A DNA stretch of 33,373 nucleotides from Kiritimatiellia bacterium. GTDB lineage: Bacteria; Verrucomicrobiota; Kiritimatiellia; CAIQIC01; Lenti-01. Both the position numbers and the translations under genes were made by a program. Below, one piece after another: positions 22,049 to 31,430 of this stretch. The stretch covers positions 1 to 33,373 of the forward strand of contig JAQUJC010000037.1 of NCBI GenBank assembly GCA_028681135.1, in the 5' to 3' direction. A model generated the notes under the pieces. The model ran no database searches. It was given only the letters and a program-made list of their open reading frames with translations, and had not been told where the DNA came from. Positions within the stretch are counted from its first letter, which is position 1, and the number at the start of each line of letters is the position of its first letter.

Positions 22049-23041
22049 ATGAAGCCGAAGCAGAAAAAGCAGAAGGTGCCTCAGTATTGGGTGGGATTTG
22101 ATCTGGGGGGCACCAAGATGATGGCGACGGTCTACAATGGATCGTTCAAGTTGCTGGGGACAGCTAAGGCTAAAACGAATGTCAGCGCCGGACCGAAAGC
22201 GATTCAGGCACGGATTCGCGAGACGATTGTTGCGGCGTTGAAGGAGGCCAAAGTGCCGTTGAAAGCCGTGACCGGCATTGGCGTGGGGTGTCCCGGCACG
22301 CTGGAGTTGGACAAGGGGATGATTCTGGAGGCGCCGAATCTGCGTTGGCGGCAAGTGCCCTTGCGGGACCTGTTGACCGACTGGTTTCATTGCCGGGTGG
22401 TGCTGGCGAATGATGTGGATGCGGGGACTTATGGAGAATATCGCTTTGGCGCTGGCCAGGGGGCGCGCACACTGCTGGGCGTGTTCCCGGGCACCGGTAT
22501 CGGCGGGGGGTGCGTCTATGAGGGCCGGCTGATTCGCGGGCGGACGGGCTCGGCCATGGAGATTGGGCACATCCCCGTGCGTGAGAATGGCCGGTTGTGC
22601 GGGTGTGGACGGCGGGGATGTCTGGAGGCGTTGGCGGGGCGGCTGGCCCTTTCTGCAGAGGTGGCGCAGGCCGTGTATCGCGGTGAGGCACCGTTCCTGG
22701 CGAAAAATGACGGGGGCGATCTGAAAAAGCTCAAGAGTGGACTCTTGGCAAAGTCCATCCAAGCCGGCGATAAGGTGGTGGAGCGCATTGTACGTGATGC
22801 GATGCACCTGTTGGGCCGGACCATTGGCGGAGTGGTCAATTTGTTGGCGCCGGATGTGGTGGTGCTGGGCGGCGGGCTGGTCGAGGCCATTCCGCGTCTG
22901 ACGCTCGAAGAAGTCCAGCGCGGTCTTAAGGAAACAACCATGGAGACATTTGTGCGTCAGGTACGGGTGGTCGAGGCCAAATTAGGCGACGATGCCACCA
23001 CGCTGGGCGCGGCGGCGCTCGTAGCGGAAGAGCGGGCATGA
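22049..23041 (+). CDS. ROK-family sugar kinase (glucokinase-like)
   Basis: A 330-residue ATP-dependent sugar kinase of the ROK family; glucose is the likeliest substrate but is not proven. Phosphate loop DLGGTK at 18-23, catalytic aspartate D122 in LANDVDAGTYGE, GTGIGGG near 148-154, and the ROK zinc site H174 (EIGHIPV) with C184, C186 and C191 in CGCGRRGC. The adenosine motif GGGLVEAIP is near the C-terminus. It precedes a polyphosphate gene cluster on the same strand by 92 bases; some ROK kinases use polyphosphate as donor, so that possibility is worth testing. A short GC-rich hairpin sequence lies just upstream (21998-22020). Confidence 0.9.
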   Translation: MKPKQKKQKVPQYWVGFDLGGTKMMATVYNGSFKLLGTAKAKTNVSAGPKAIQARIRETIVAALKEAKVPLKAVTGIGVGCPGTLELDKGMILEAPNLRWRQVPLRDLLTDWFHCRVVLANDVDAGTYGEYRFGAGQGARTLLGVFPGTGIGGGCVYEGRLIRGRTGSAMEIGHIPVRENGRLCGCGRRGCLEALAGRLALSAEVAQAVYRGEAPFLAKNDGGDLKKLKSGLLAKSIQAGDKVVERIVRDAMHLLGRTIGGVVNLLAPDVVVLGGGLVEAIPRLTLEEVQRGLKETTMETFVRQVRVVEAKLGDDATTLGAAALVAEERA

Positions 23042-23133
23042 ACCTGCCGATCAGCACACAACGCGCGGATGCCATAGCCAGGATCGGCCGTCCGCGAGAG
23101 ATGTTGTAGACGGTGGAAGAGAAGGTATAAGCA

Positions 23134-24771
23134 GTGATGGACCAACTCCAACAACCGGCGACACCCATGGAGGCGACGCCCCTGAATGCACCCGCGCCGG
23201 AACCGGCGCGGCGGGTGGTGGCGGCCATTGACATCGGCTCGTCGGCGATTCGCCTGGATATTGGCGAGATTGATGCGCTGGGGCAGGTGCGGGTGCTGGA
23301 AAGTTTGCGCCATGGCGTCCGACTCGGTAAGGATGTTTTTGTGCGGGGGCGGGTGCAGCCGGATACCCTGCGCCGCTGCGTGGCGATTTTGAAGAACTAT
23401 GCCCGTCTGTTGGCGGAATATGATGTAGTGCAGCCGGACCAAATTCGGGCGGTGGCGACCAGCTTTGCGCGCGAAGCGTCCAACCGCGATATGTTTGTGG
23501 ATCGCGTCAGCACGGCCACGGGCATCCATGTGCGGGTGCTGGAGGAGTCTGAGGAAGCGCGCCTGACCTATCTGGCGGTGCGGGATATTCTGGAGGCCGA
23601 GGGCCTTCTCGAAGACCAGAATGTGGCCGTGGTGGAGATCGGCAGCGGGGGGACTATTTTGCTGTATCTGACAAACGGCAAGGTGACTGTGGCCCAATCC
23701 TTCCGCGGTGGAGTGCTGCGGACACGGGAATTTTTGTCGGCAAGCGGCGGGGGCGGGCCGCGCCTGAAGGGCTTGTTTAAGGCCTATGCCCTGGAACTGG
23801 TCGAACAAATTCAGCAGTCGATTCCACACGAAAAAATTGCCACGCTTGTGGTGTTGGGTGCCGGGGCGCGGTTTGCTGCCGAGCACGCCGCGGACGAGAT
23901 GCAGGGGCCGAGCGCGCGCGTCGCCTGCGCGTCCGTGAACCGTCTGACGGACCTGGCCGATCAGTTGGCGCCGCTTCCGCCCGAGGCGTTGGTGCGGCGC
24001 TATAAAATGACCTTTCCAGATGCCACCATCGTGGCGCCCGCCGTGATGACGATGGCCCAGACGGCGCGCGTGCTGAAGGTTCGCGAGGTGCGGATTATCC
24101 AGGCGTCCCTTCGCGACGGCTTGCTGCGCGATATGGCGCTGCGCGATCACCGGTCGGAGGGGTTCGAGGAACAGGTGGTCTATTCGGCGAACAGGCTGGC
24201 CGCGCGCTATGGCGCCGATCCCGCGCATTATCGCAACGTGGAGGCCGCCGCTCTGGCGTTGTTTGATGAATTGCAGGACGAACACCAACTGCATGGTCAC
24301 GAGCGTTTGCTGTTGCGCTGTGCCGCCATCCTGCACGACATCGGGATTTATATCAACGCGCGCGCCCACCATAAACATTCCATGTATCTTATTGCGAATA
24401 GCGATCTGTTTGGACTGACCCGCCACAACATGCAGATGGTCGCCATTGTGGCGCGCTATCACCGCAAGGCGGTGCCGAGTCCCTCGCATCCGGAATTTGC
24501 CATGCTGGCGCTGGAAAGTCGGATGCGGGTGGCGAAGCTGGCGGCCATCTTGCGGGTCGCAGACTCGATTGAGCGGATGCCGCGGGATGCCCCGCGCCGC
24601 CTGAAGTTCCGGCGCGAGTCGGATCGTTTTGTGATCCTGGTGCCCGATATGGAGGATTTGACGATGGAACGCTTAGTGCTGCGCACCAAGGGAAAATTGT
24701 TTGCGGATGTGTTCGGGCTTGTCCCCGATGTGCGTGAGTTACGTGCCGATTCGACAAATGCCCTGGCGTGA
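23134..24771 (+). CDS. ppx: Ppx/GppA exopolyphosphatase with HD domain
   Basis: Hydrolyses polyphosphate from its ends and/or pppGpp. The 545-residue protein has an actin-like phosphatase fold (about 27-330) with AAIDIGSSAIRLDIGEI, RAVATSFAREASNRDMFVDR, VVEIGSGGTILLYL and ASLRDGLLRDMAL, then an HD-like helical domain around 380-500 (LRCAAILHDIGIYI, AIVARYHRK). The two-part layout matches E. coli Ppx. It precedes ppk by 14 bases. The first 25 residues are a Pro/Ala-rich extension; a start further in is possible. Confidence 0.93.
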   Translation: MMDQLQQPATPMEATPLNAPAPEPARRVVAAIDIGSSAIRLDIGEIDALGQVRVLESLRHGVRLGKDVFVRGRVQPDTLRRCVAILKNYARLLAEYDVVQPDQIRAVATSFAREASNRDMFVDRVSTATGIHVRVLEESEEARLTYLAVRDILEAEGLLEDQNVAVVEIGSGGTILLYLTNGKVTVAQSFRGGVLRTREFLSASGGGGPRLKGLFKAYALELVEQIQQSIPHEKIATLVVLGAGARFAAEHAADEMQGPSARVACASVNRLTDLADQLAPLPPEALVRRYKMTFPDATIVAPAVMTMAQTARVLKVREVRIIQASLRDGLLRDMALRDHRSEGFEEQVVYSANRLAARYGADPAHYRNVEAAALALFDELQDEHQLHGHERLLLRCAAILHDIGIYINARAHHKHSMYLIANSDLFGLTRHNMQMVAIVARYHRKAVPSPSHPEFAMLALESRMRVAKLAAILRVADSIERMPRDAPRRLKFRRESDRFVILVPDMEDLTMERLVLRTKGKLFADVFGLVPDVRELRADSTNALA

Positions 24772-24785
24772 AAAGGACCACGAGT

Positions 24786-26912
24786 ATGAACACGTCCACG
24801 AGTCGGAAAACGCGTTTCCTGAATCGGGAACTGAGTTGGATCGAATTCAACTTTCGGGTGCTGGAGCAGGCCGAAGATACGTCCCTGCCGCCGCTGGAGC
24901 GGTTGAAGTTTTTAGCCATCACGGCCACGAACGCTGATGAGTTTTTCATGGTGCGGGTGGGGGGGCTGAAACAACTTCAGCATGCCGGCCGGACCCGGCC
25001 CGATCCGGCGGACCTGTCCCCGGCCGCGCAACTGGCGGCCATCGCTGAACGGATGCACGAGATGGTGGCGCGCCAGCATGCCTGCCTGCGCAAAGGGATC
25101 GAGCCCCTGCTGCGCAAGAACGGTATTCGGCGTCTGCAGATGACCGACCTGAATGCGGCGCAATTGCGCCACGTGGGGGCGCTATTCACTGATTTTATTT
25201 TCCCGGTTCTGTCGCCGGTGGCCGTGTCGCTGGATGAAGACTTCCCGCTGCTGGCCGGGCTGGGCCTGGCACTGCATGTGCGGTTGGCTCCGGCGTCTGG
25301 GTCCACCGACGCCCGGCACGCGCTGGTCGCCGTACCTAAAAACCTGGCGCGGTTTTTGGCGCTGCCGGGCGAGAGCGGTTTCACCTATATTTTGCTGGAA
25401 GACGTGATCCGTGCCCACATGGACCTCCTGTTTCCCGGCGTGAAGGTGTTGGATTGCGCGCCATTTCGGATCACGCGCAACGCCGATATGAGCGTGCGCG
25501 AAGACTTGGCCGGCGATCTTCTGGATCAAATGCGCGAAGTGCTGACCGAACGGCGCGAGAGCGAATGCGTCCGCCTGGAAATCGACAAGCGCACCTCGAA
25601 GGACGCCCAGGCATTCTTGCGGACCGCGCTGAAGGTGGATGACGCGGATGTCTATCCTGCGCCGGGCCCGCTGGACCTCGGGGCCTTCTTCCGCCTTGCC
25701 AGTCTGCCGGGCACCGATGCGCTGAATGTGGCGGCTTGGTCGCCGCAGCCTGTGCCGGGGGCACCGCCAACCGAAGCGATGTTCGATATCCTCAAGCGCG
25801 GCAATCTTCTACTGTACCACCCCTACGAAAGCTATGACCCAGTCCTGCGGCTGCTGCAAGAAGCCGCCGATGATCCCAACACACTGGCTATCAAGCAGGT
25901 GCTTTACCGGGTCAGTGAGAACAGCCCCATCGTGGCGGCGCTGATGCGAGCCGCTGAACGCGGCGTGCATGTCACGGCGCTCGTGGAGTTGAAGGCGCGC
26001 TTTGATGAGGAGCGCAACATTGACTGGGCCGACGCCCTGGCGCGGGCGGGGGCGCAGGTCATCTACGGTGTGAAAGGCTACAAGACCCATGCCAAAATCT
26101 GCGTCGTGGTGCGGCGGGAACCCGGCGGCGTCGTGCGCTATGTGCATTATGGCACCGGCAACTATAACGAAAAGACGGCGCGGAGTTATTCCGATATCAG
26201 TTTCATGACGAACGAGGAAGACTACGGCGCCGATGCCTCCATGTTTTTCAATACCATCACCGGCTATTCCCAGTTGTCGAAGTTCCGGCGACTGGAGGCG
26301 GCACCGCTGGGCATTCGCCCGCGCCTGCGCGAGCTGATCGACACGGAGGCTGAGCGCTGCCGTCAGGGGGAGCCCGCCGCCATCGATGCCAAGATGAATT
26401 CGCTGGTGGATCCCGACCTGATCGAGGCGCTTTATCAGGCGTCGCAGGCCGGGGTGCCCATCCGTCTCAATGTCCGCGGCATCTGTTGCCTGCGCCCGGG
26501 CGTGAAGGGCCTGAGCGAGACGATCACGGTGCTGAGCATCGTGGATCGCTACTTGGAACACGCGCGTATTTTTCGTTTTTACAACGGGGGCGACCCCATG
26601 GTGTTTATCGCCAGCGCGGATTGGATGCCGCGAAACCTGGACCGGCGTATCGAGCTGATGGTGCCGGTAGAGGACCGCGACAATGCAGATAAACTCGAGT
26701 GGATTTTGAAAACCTGCCTGGCGGATACGGTGCAGGCCTGGCGTCTGCTGCCAGACGGTCAGTATGAGCGCCGTACCCCCGACTCACGCCATCCGCCCTT
26801 GCGTGCGCAGCAAGCCTTTCAGGAAGACGCCGAGACCCGCGCGTCCGCTGCCAGCCAACAGGCCCCGGTCTTCGAACCACAGCGACCGACAGAACGCCGA
26901 CAGGGCAATTAA
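24786..26912 (+). CDS. ppk: polyphosphate kinase 1
   Basis: Makes polyphosphate from ATP reversibly. The 708-residue protein begins FLNRELSWIEFNFRVLEQAE and includes NADEFFMVRVGGL, FDILKRGNLLLYHPYESYD, RVSENSPIVAAL, the autophosphorylated histidine H435 in YKTHAKICVV, HYGTGNYNEKTARSYSDISF and H592 in YLEHARIFRFYNGGDP; both positions happen to match E. coli numbering. ATG 24786 is preferred over an in-frame GTG at 24768 because AAAAGGA precedes it at good spacing. It sits 14 bases after ppx and ends directly before the CHAD gene. Confidence 0.97.
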   Translation: MNTSTSRKTRFLNRELSWIEFNFRVLEQAEDTSLPPLERLKFLAITATNADEFFMVRVGGLKQLQHAGRTRPDPADLSPAAQLAAIAERMHEMVARQHACLRKGIEPLLRKNGIRRLQMTDLNAAQLRHVGALFTDFIFPVLSPVAVSLDEDFPLLAGLGLALHVRLAPASGSTDARHALVAVPKNLARFLALPGESGFTYILLEDVIRAHMDLLFPGVKVLDCAPFRITRNADMSVREDLAGDLLDQMREVLTERRESECVRLEIDKRTSKDAQAFLRTALKVDDADVYPAPGPLDLGAFFRLASLPGTDALNVAAWSPQPVPGAPPTEAMFDILKRGNLLLYHPYESYDPVLRLLQEAADDPNTLAIKQVLYRVSENSPIVAALMRAAERGVHVTALVELKARFDEERNIDWADALARAGAQVIYGVKGYKTHAKICVVVRREPGGVVRYVHYGTGNYNEKTARSYSDISFMTNEEDYGADASMFFNTITGYSQLSKFRRLEAAPLGIRPRLRELIDTEAERCRQGEPAAIDAKMNSLVDPDLIEALYQASQAGVPIRLNVRGICCLRPGVKGLSETITVLSIVDRYLEHARIFRFYNGGDPMVFIASADWMPRNLDRRIELMVPVEDRDNADKLEWILKTCLADTVQAWRLLPDGQYERRTPDSRHPPLRAQQAFQEDAETRASAASQQAPVFEPQRPTERRQGN

Positions 26913-26915
26913 GTG

Positions 26916-27839
26916 ATGCCTTCGTCTCGGCTTGCTGTTTCCGTGCATCGAGGCGAGGCGGCTGATGCCGCATTGCGCCGCTCGCTCGCAAAACTAATGA
27001 AGGTCGTGATGGCCAACGAGCCGCGCGCTCGTAAAGGATCGGTCGTGGGCCTGCACGACATACGGGTGGCCTTGCGCCGCATGCGCACCGTGGCGGCAAC
27101 CTTCGCGCCGCTGGATCGCAATTTTTTGGGCAAACTTGATAAACGGGCTGCCAAAACCTGCGATCATATGGGCGCGGCGCGGGATATCGATGTCTGGCTC
27201 ACGTTGTTTCGCGATATGGAGCACGCGGGCGTTTTGGACGAAATTCCCCGGCGTGAGCGGCGTGCCATTTGTCACGAACTGCGGGCAGCCCGAGCGCCCC
27301 TGGCTACTGCGGCGCTGGACTGCGCGGCGTTCCGACGGTTGAAGAAGTTGGTTCACGACTGGCTGCGCGCGCCCGATTTCCGTCCCCGTACGCCCGTTCT
27401 GCCGGTGGCCGCCTATGCCGCGCGCCGCATGTTGGATGTCCAGGATCTGATTCAGCGCCGCTATCGCAAGGTGGGGTCGTTTTCCAGCAAGCCTGCCCAT
27501 GACTTGCGGCGCGCTGGCCGCCGCTTGCGCTATCTATGCGATTCCTTTGGCGACCACTTTGGCCGCGATGGGGTGCGCGTGGGCCATTGGATCACCAAGG
27601 CGCAGGCCGCCCTTGGCAAAATGCACGATTGTGACAATGCCCTGGACCTGTCCCGGAATCTCCCAACCGACAAGGCTTGCGCGGTTGTGCGCCGCAAGCT
27701 GAAACAATACCGCGCCGACCACCTCGACCGGTTCAAGAAACTCTGGCCCCATTATGAAAATCCGCGCTTGCAAAACCGCTTCCGCTTGCGCCTGAAAAAT
27801 GCCCTCGTGTCAGCCGATGCCTGTGCGACCGGTGAATGA
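26916..27839 (+). CDS. CHAD-domain protein
   Basis: A 307-residue helical protein of the CHAD family, whose conserved histidines and basic residues bind inorganic polyphosphate. GLHDIRVALRRMRT around H47 and HDLRRAGRRLRYL around residue 195 are the two basic repeats, with CDHMGAARDIDVWL and LGKMHDCDNAL between and after. It starts 3 bases after the ppk stop (GTG at 26913 is an alternative start), so it is translated from the ppx-ppk transcript. Position next to polyphosphate genes fits a binding or granule-associated role. Confidence 0.9.
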   Translation: MPSSRLAVSVHRGEAADAALRRSLAKLMKVVMANEPRARKGSVVGLHDIRVALRRMRTVAATFAPLDRNFLGKLDKRAAKTCDHMGAARDIDVWLTLFRDMEHAGVLDEIPRRERRAICHELRAARAPLATAALDCAAFRRLKKLVHDWLRAPDFRPRTPVLPVAAYAARRMLDVQDLIQRRYRKVGSFSSKPAHDLRRAGRRLRYLCDSFGDHFGRDGVRVGHWITKAQAALGKMHDCDNALDLSRNLPTDKACAVVRRKLKQYRADHLDRFKKLWPHYENPRLQNRFRLRLKNALVSADACATGE

Positions 27840-27897
27840 ATCCGAAAATTAGGACAACCGGAAAGGGGCAAGGAGAGATTGCGGTGGGTCGGGCGGG

Positions 27898-27950
27898 CCC
27901 TGCCGTCTAGCGCGGCAGGGGCGCGCGCTTCAGCGACGTCAGGTCGCTGA
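27898..27950. terminator. two hairpins between convergent genes, possible bidirectional terminator
   Basis: CCCTGCCG/CGGCAGGG (27898-27920) and TCAGCGAC/GTCGCTGA (27930-27950), both perfect 8-bp stems. Neither has a T-tract, so they could be rho-type or repeat hairpins. The rest of 27840-28079 is the 75-base repeat. Confidence 0.35.
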
Positions 27951-27994
27951 GCGGCACCATGATACATAGTTCAATGGGGGCAGGTCGGTTCTGG

Positions 27995-28069
27995 CGCGCG
28001 TGGCTGGAATTCGACGTTTGAGACGAGACGCGAGCGGGGCAAATTCAAGATTCAAGGGCTGACCCCCCC
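27995..28069 (+). repeat. 75-base dispersed repeat, copy 2 of 2
   Basis: Nearly identical to 17075-17149, ending AAATTCAAGATTCAA and GGGCTGACCCC. It ends 10 bases from the stop codon of the pal gene on the minus strand, the same placement as copy 1. Confidence 0.88.
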
Positions 28070-28079
28070 CTGCGGACGC

Positions 28080-28625
28080 CTACATCTGGGTAAAGATGAA
28101 TTCTGCGCGGCGGTTGAGGCGCCAGGAGGATTCGTCGTGGCCAAATGCAACAGGGCGTTCTTCGCCGTAGCCGCGGGTTTGCAGCCGCTGGCCATCGATA
28201 CCCGAGGAGATCAGCGCCGCGCGCACGGCCAGAGCCCGGCGTTCACTCAGCGAGAGGTTGTACTCATTACTGCCGCGTTCGTCGCAGTGGGCTTCGATAA
28301 TCACACCATGAGTGGGATTGGCTTGCAGATACGTCACGACCATGGCGATCTTGGACTGCTCGGTAGGATTGAGTTGAGGACTATCATACTCGAAGTAGAC
28401 GGGCTCGAACTGGCCCGCAGCGACTTCTGCGCCTTCCATGCGATAGGGCAGTCCGGTGGTGGGATCAATCAGGTTGCCCCACTCGTCATAGACCAATTGA
28501 TCGCCGGCCAAACCGGCATTAGGATCCAGGGTGGTGCCTCGGCCTTTCTTACGGACGCAGCCCGACGTGGCCAGCACGGCGAGGGCCAACATGGCCATTA
28601 AAATAGTCATCCAGCGGCGTGTCAT
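28080..28625 (-). CDS. pal: peptidoglycan-associated lipoprotein Pal
   Basis: Outer-membrane lipoprotein that links the Tol system to peptidoglycan. The 181-residue protein has signal and lipobox LAVLATSGC (lipidated Cys about 22) and an OmpA-like C-terminal domain: PVYFEYDSPQLNPTEQ, VIIEAHCDERGSNEYNLSLS with the peptidoglycan-binding Asp and Arg, and YGEERPVAFGHDESSWRLNR. It lies 47 bases after tolB, the normal order. TolQ, TolR and TolA are not visible, so may be elsewhere. Confidence 0.95.
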   Translation of the reverse strand: MTRRWMTILMAMLALAVLATSGCVRKKGRGTTLDPNAGLAGDQLVYDEWGNLIDPTTGLPYRMEGAEVAAGQFEPVYFEYDSPQLNPTEQSKIAMVVTYLQANPTHGVIIEAHCDERGSNEYNLSLSERRALAVRAALISSGIDGQRLQTRGYGEERPVAFGHDESSWRLNRRAEFIFTQM

Positions 28626-28672
28626 GATGTTTAATTCTCCTCTTCGCTTTCTCTATGATCGGTTAAACAGGA

Positions 28673-29869
28673 TTAATGACTCCAGGCTGGAGCTGTCCAT
28701 TCACCCGATCTTGTCAACGCTACGGGCGCGCCCCCCTCGCTGTCAAGAAGGTAAATGGAGTAGGAATAATTGACGCTGCGGGCGGCGGCGAGATGGCGGC
28801 CATCGGGCGCCCACGACGGGCTTTCATAGGCGGCGTCGAAGGGGGTGATGACTTTCTCCTGGCGGCTGACGGGGTCGATGATGGCAATCTGGAATTTACC
28901 GCCGATAAGGCTCTGGTAGGCGATCAGGCCATTGGTACCCCAGTCGGCTTCCACATTTTGGGAGCCGCGCTGCGTCAGGCGCTGCGACCGACTGCCGGGG
29001 GCGCGGGAGATGATGTACAGTTGGGGGGTGCCGCTGGTGTCCGAGACAAACACAATCTGTGAGCCATCCGGCGACCAGGCTGGCGAGCCTTCGTTGGCGC
29101 GGGGGGTGTTGGTCAGGCGGGTCGTGCGCTTACTGGCAATGTCCATGACATAGAGATCGGGATTGCCGTCCTTGGAGAGGATCAGCGCCATTGAGCGGCC
29201 ATCCGGCGAGATGGCCCCGCCGGAATTCAGGCCGGGGAAAGCGGCGGCGCACCGCCGCATGCCGGTGGCCAGTTCAATCGTATAAACATCACTCCAGCGG
29301 TTGATAAACGAGGTATAGCTGATGAAGCGGTTGTCGGGGCTCCAGCGGGGTTTGACGGCCCCCGAGCGGTCGCGGGTGACCTGCTGAGTGACCTGCGCGC
29401 TGGAGTCTGCAATGAACAGTTCTTTGGCGCCGTTGCGCACGCCCAGCATCGCGAGGCGGGCCAGAAAATAGGTGGGCTTTCCGGTGACCTTGACGACGAT
29501 ATCGTTGGCGACCTGGTGGGCCAAATGAATGGCCTGTGCCACAGTTTGGCGGTAGGTTGCGTTGAGATACACCTGGCCGGCGGCATCCACCACCGTGCAG
29601 GCAAAACTGATGGTATCGCCCGATTGCGCAATGGTTCCGCGGACCTGCACATGCCCCGGTGTTTTCACTGTCATCCAGCCCGAGCGGTTGAGATTGTTTT
29701 CCAGTGTCAGGCGGACGTTTTGCGCGGTGGCACCGCCCGTAACGGTCACGTTTGAGAGGTCGACGCCCAGCGCCGCGCCGGTGCCCTTGGTCACGACCAC
29801 CTGAGCAGTCGCCGACGTGAGGCCCAGCGCCCATGCCAGCACAAGGGTCAATATGATATGTGTCTTCAT
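28673..29869 (-). CDS. tolB: Tol-Pal periplasmic protein TolB
   Basis: Periplasmic beta-propeller that works with Pal in outer-membrane constriction at division. The 398-residue protein has a signal peptide (MKTHIILTLVLAWALGLTSA-TA), an N-terminal domain (to about 140) and WD40-like repeats: GAVKPRWSPDNRFISYTSF, LNSGGAISPDGRSMALILSK, EGSPAWSPDGSQIVFVSDTS and YESPSWAPDGRHLAAARS. ATG 29869 is chosen since AAGGA lies 7 bases before it; a longer frame upstream has no signal peptide at its start. Pal follows downstream. Confidence 0.95.
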   Translation of the reverse strand: MKTHIILTLVLAWALGLTSATAQVVVTKGTGAALGVDLSNVTVTGGATAQNVRLTLENNLNRSGWMTVKTPGHVQVRGTIAQSGDTISFACTVVDAAGQVYLNATYRQTVAQAIHLAHQVANDIVVKVTGKPTYFLARLAMLGVRNGAKELFIADSSAQVTQQVTRDRSGAVKPRWSPDNRFISYTSFINRWSDVYTIELATGMRRCAAAFPGLNSGGAISPDGRSMALILSKDGNPDLYVMDIASKRTTRLTNTPRANEGSPAWSPDGSQIVFVSDTSGTPQLYIISRAPGSRSQRLTQRGSQNVEADWGTNGLIAYQSLIGGKFQIAIIDPVSRQEKVITPFDAAYESPSWAPDGRHLAAARSVNYSYSIYLLDSEGGAPVALTRSGEWTAPAWSH

Positions 29870-29975
29870 TCTCAAATCCTTCGGGGGGGGGCTGATGCTC
29901 AATCGATGTACGGAGGATGCTAGCTTAGAATGGTGCGGATGCAATCTTCAAATCGGGTTCGGGCATGAGCCGTGC

Positions 29976-30009
29976 AAAAAATGCGCGCCGCGGGGAGGCG
30001 CGGCGCGCA
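29976..30009 (-). terminator. rho-independent terminator of serC
   Basis: On the minus strand an 11-bp perfect stem (TGCGCGCCGCG with CGCGGCGCGCA, loop CCTCCC) is followed by a run of six T. It lies 24 bases past the serC stop and separates serC from tolB. Confidence 0.9.
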
Positions 30010-30033
30010 GGGGCTTCAGGGCAACGGAGAAAA

Positions 30034-31116
30034 TCAGCCGTTCGTGGCCTGGAAGGTCTTCATGAACGATGTCAGGGATTCGATCGCCGTGGCGGGCACC
30101 GCATTGTAGATGCTGGCGCGAATGCCGCCGACGGAGCGATGGCCCTTGAGCCCGCTCATATCCAGCGCGGTGGCTTCCTTCACAAACTGGGCTTCGAGTT
30201 CTTCGCTGGGCAGGCGCCAGGTCACGTTCATCGTGGAGCGGAATTCCGTGACGGCCGTGCCGCGATAGAACCCGCCCGAGTTGTCAATCGTGCTGTAAAG
30301 CTGGTCGGCCTTGGCCTGATTGATCTTTTCGATACCGGCGGCACCGCCCTTTTCGAGGAGCCAGCGGGTCACGAGCATCAGAATGTAGATGCCAAACGTG
30401 GGCGGCGTGTTGTAGAGGGAGTTTTTTTCTGCCTGAGTCCGGTAGCGCAGCATGGTGGGCAGGCTGTCCGGCGCGCGGGCGAGCAGGTCCTTGCGGATAA
30501 TGACCAGGGTGACACCGGAAGGCCCGAGATTCTTCTGCGCACCGGCATAGATCATGCCGAACTGCGAGATGTCAATGGGGCGGCAGAGGATATCGCTGGA
30601 CATGTCGGCGATCAGCGGGGCGTCGGTCTTCGGGAAGCACTTGATCTGGGTGCCGGCGATGGTTTCATTGGAGGTAACATGCACGTAGGCCGCACCTGGA
30701 GTGTAGGGCAGCGTGGCATAGTCCGGCATGGTTGTGGGGATATCCTTGGAGGTATCGGCCAGGATATTGACCGTGCCGATATTCTGAGCTTCTTTGATGG
30801 CCTTGGTGGCCCAGGCGCCGGTGTTGACGTAATCTGCGGTCTGACCTGCGCCAAGCAGGTTCAGCGGAATCTGCGCAAATTGCAGGCTGGCACCGCCCTG
30901 GAGAAAGAGCACGTGGTAGTCGTCGGTCACACCCAGCAGCGTGCTGAGGTTGGTGATCGCTTCGGTATGCACCGCATCATAGGCCTTGCCGCGGTGGCTG
31001 TGCTCCATAATCGACATGCCGGTGCCATTGAAGTCCGTCAGGTCGCGTTGTGCACTCTCTAGCACTTCGAGCGGAAGCGCTGCGGGGCCCGGGTTAAAGT
31101 TGAATACTCTGCTCAT
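30034..31116 (-). CDS. serC: phosphoserine aminotransferase
   Basis: PLP enzyme converting 3-phosphohydroxypyruvate and glutamate to phosphoserine in serine synthesis (and acting in pyridoxine synthesis in some bacteria). The 360-residue protein has FNFNPGPAALPLEVLE, MSIMEHSHRGKAYD, LFLQGGASLQFAQIPLNLL, HVTSNETIAGTQ, DMSSDILCRPID and the PLP lysine K195 in YAGAQKNLGPSG. Length is normal. It reads divergently from the NYN-like gene and ends at a strong terminator. Confidence 0.97.
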   Translation of the reverse strand: MSRVFNFNPGPAALPLEVLESAQRDLTDFNGTGMSIMEHSHRGKAYDAVHTEAITNLSTLLGVTDDYHVLFLQGGASLQFAQIPLNLLGAGQTADYVNTGAWATKAIKEAQNIGTVNILADTSKDIPTTMPDYATLPYTPGAAYVHVTSNETIAGTQIKCFPKTDAPLIADMSSDILCRPIDISQFGMIYAGAQKNLGPSGVTLVIIRKDLLARAPDSLPTMLRYRTQAEKNSLYNTPPTFGIYILMLVTRWLLEKGGAAGIEKINQAKADQLYSTIDNSGGFYRGTAVTEFRSTMNVTWRLPSEELEAQFVKEATALDMSGLKGHRSVGGIRASIYNAVPATAIESLTSFMKTFQATNG

Positions 31117-31430
31117 AGTGGTTTCCTCGTTGAGTTGGTTCCTTACATTCGGGGAGGCATCTTAGTCCTCTGGCACGCTGAAATGCAATCAGAACTCGCG
31201 GTCTCTCGCAGCAAAGGGCGCAAGGAGGGGGGCGCAAGGGCAGGGAATGTGCTTGCGGGAGGCGGGCCCGAGGGGTAGAGTCCGTCCCAGTTTGACCGGG
31301 AAAGCGTAGGACGTTGCGACGGTTGGCGCGCATGTATCGGGGCGGAACTCTGTGAATCGGGGCGGGTTTCGAATTGCGGCCGCGGCAGATGTCGTCCTGG
31401 ACCAACGAGTAAAGAAGGATGGAAGTTCAA
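31117..31430. other. divergent intergenic region serC / NYN-like gene
   Basis: No gene or RNA recognised in 314 bases. It should hold both promoters. A near-direct GGGCGCAAGG repeat occurs around 31216-31240; nothing else stands out. Confidence 0.5.

Noticed and set aside
27840..28079. Possible structured RNA gene between CHAD and pal
   Set aside because: Two hairpins are present but no tRNA or known ncRNA pattern; the rest is a dispersed repeat.
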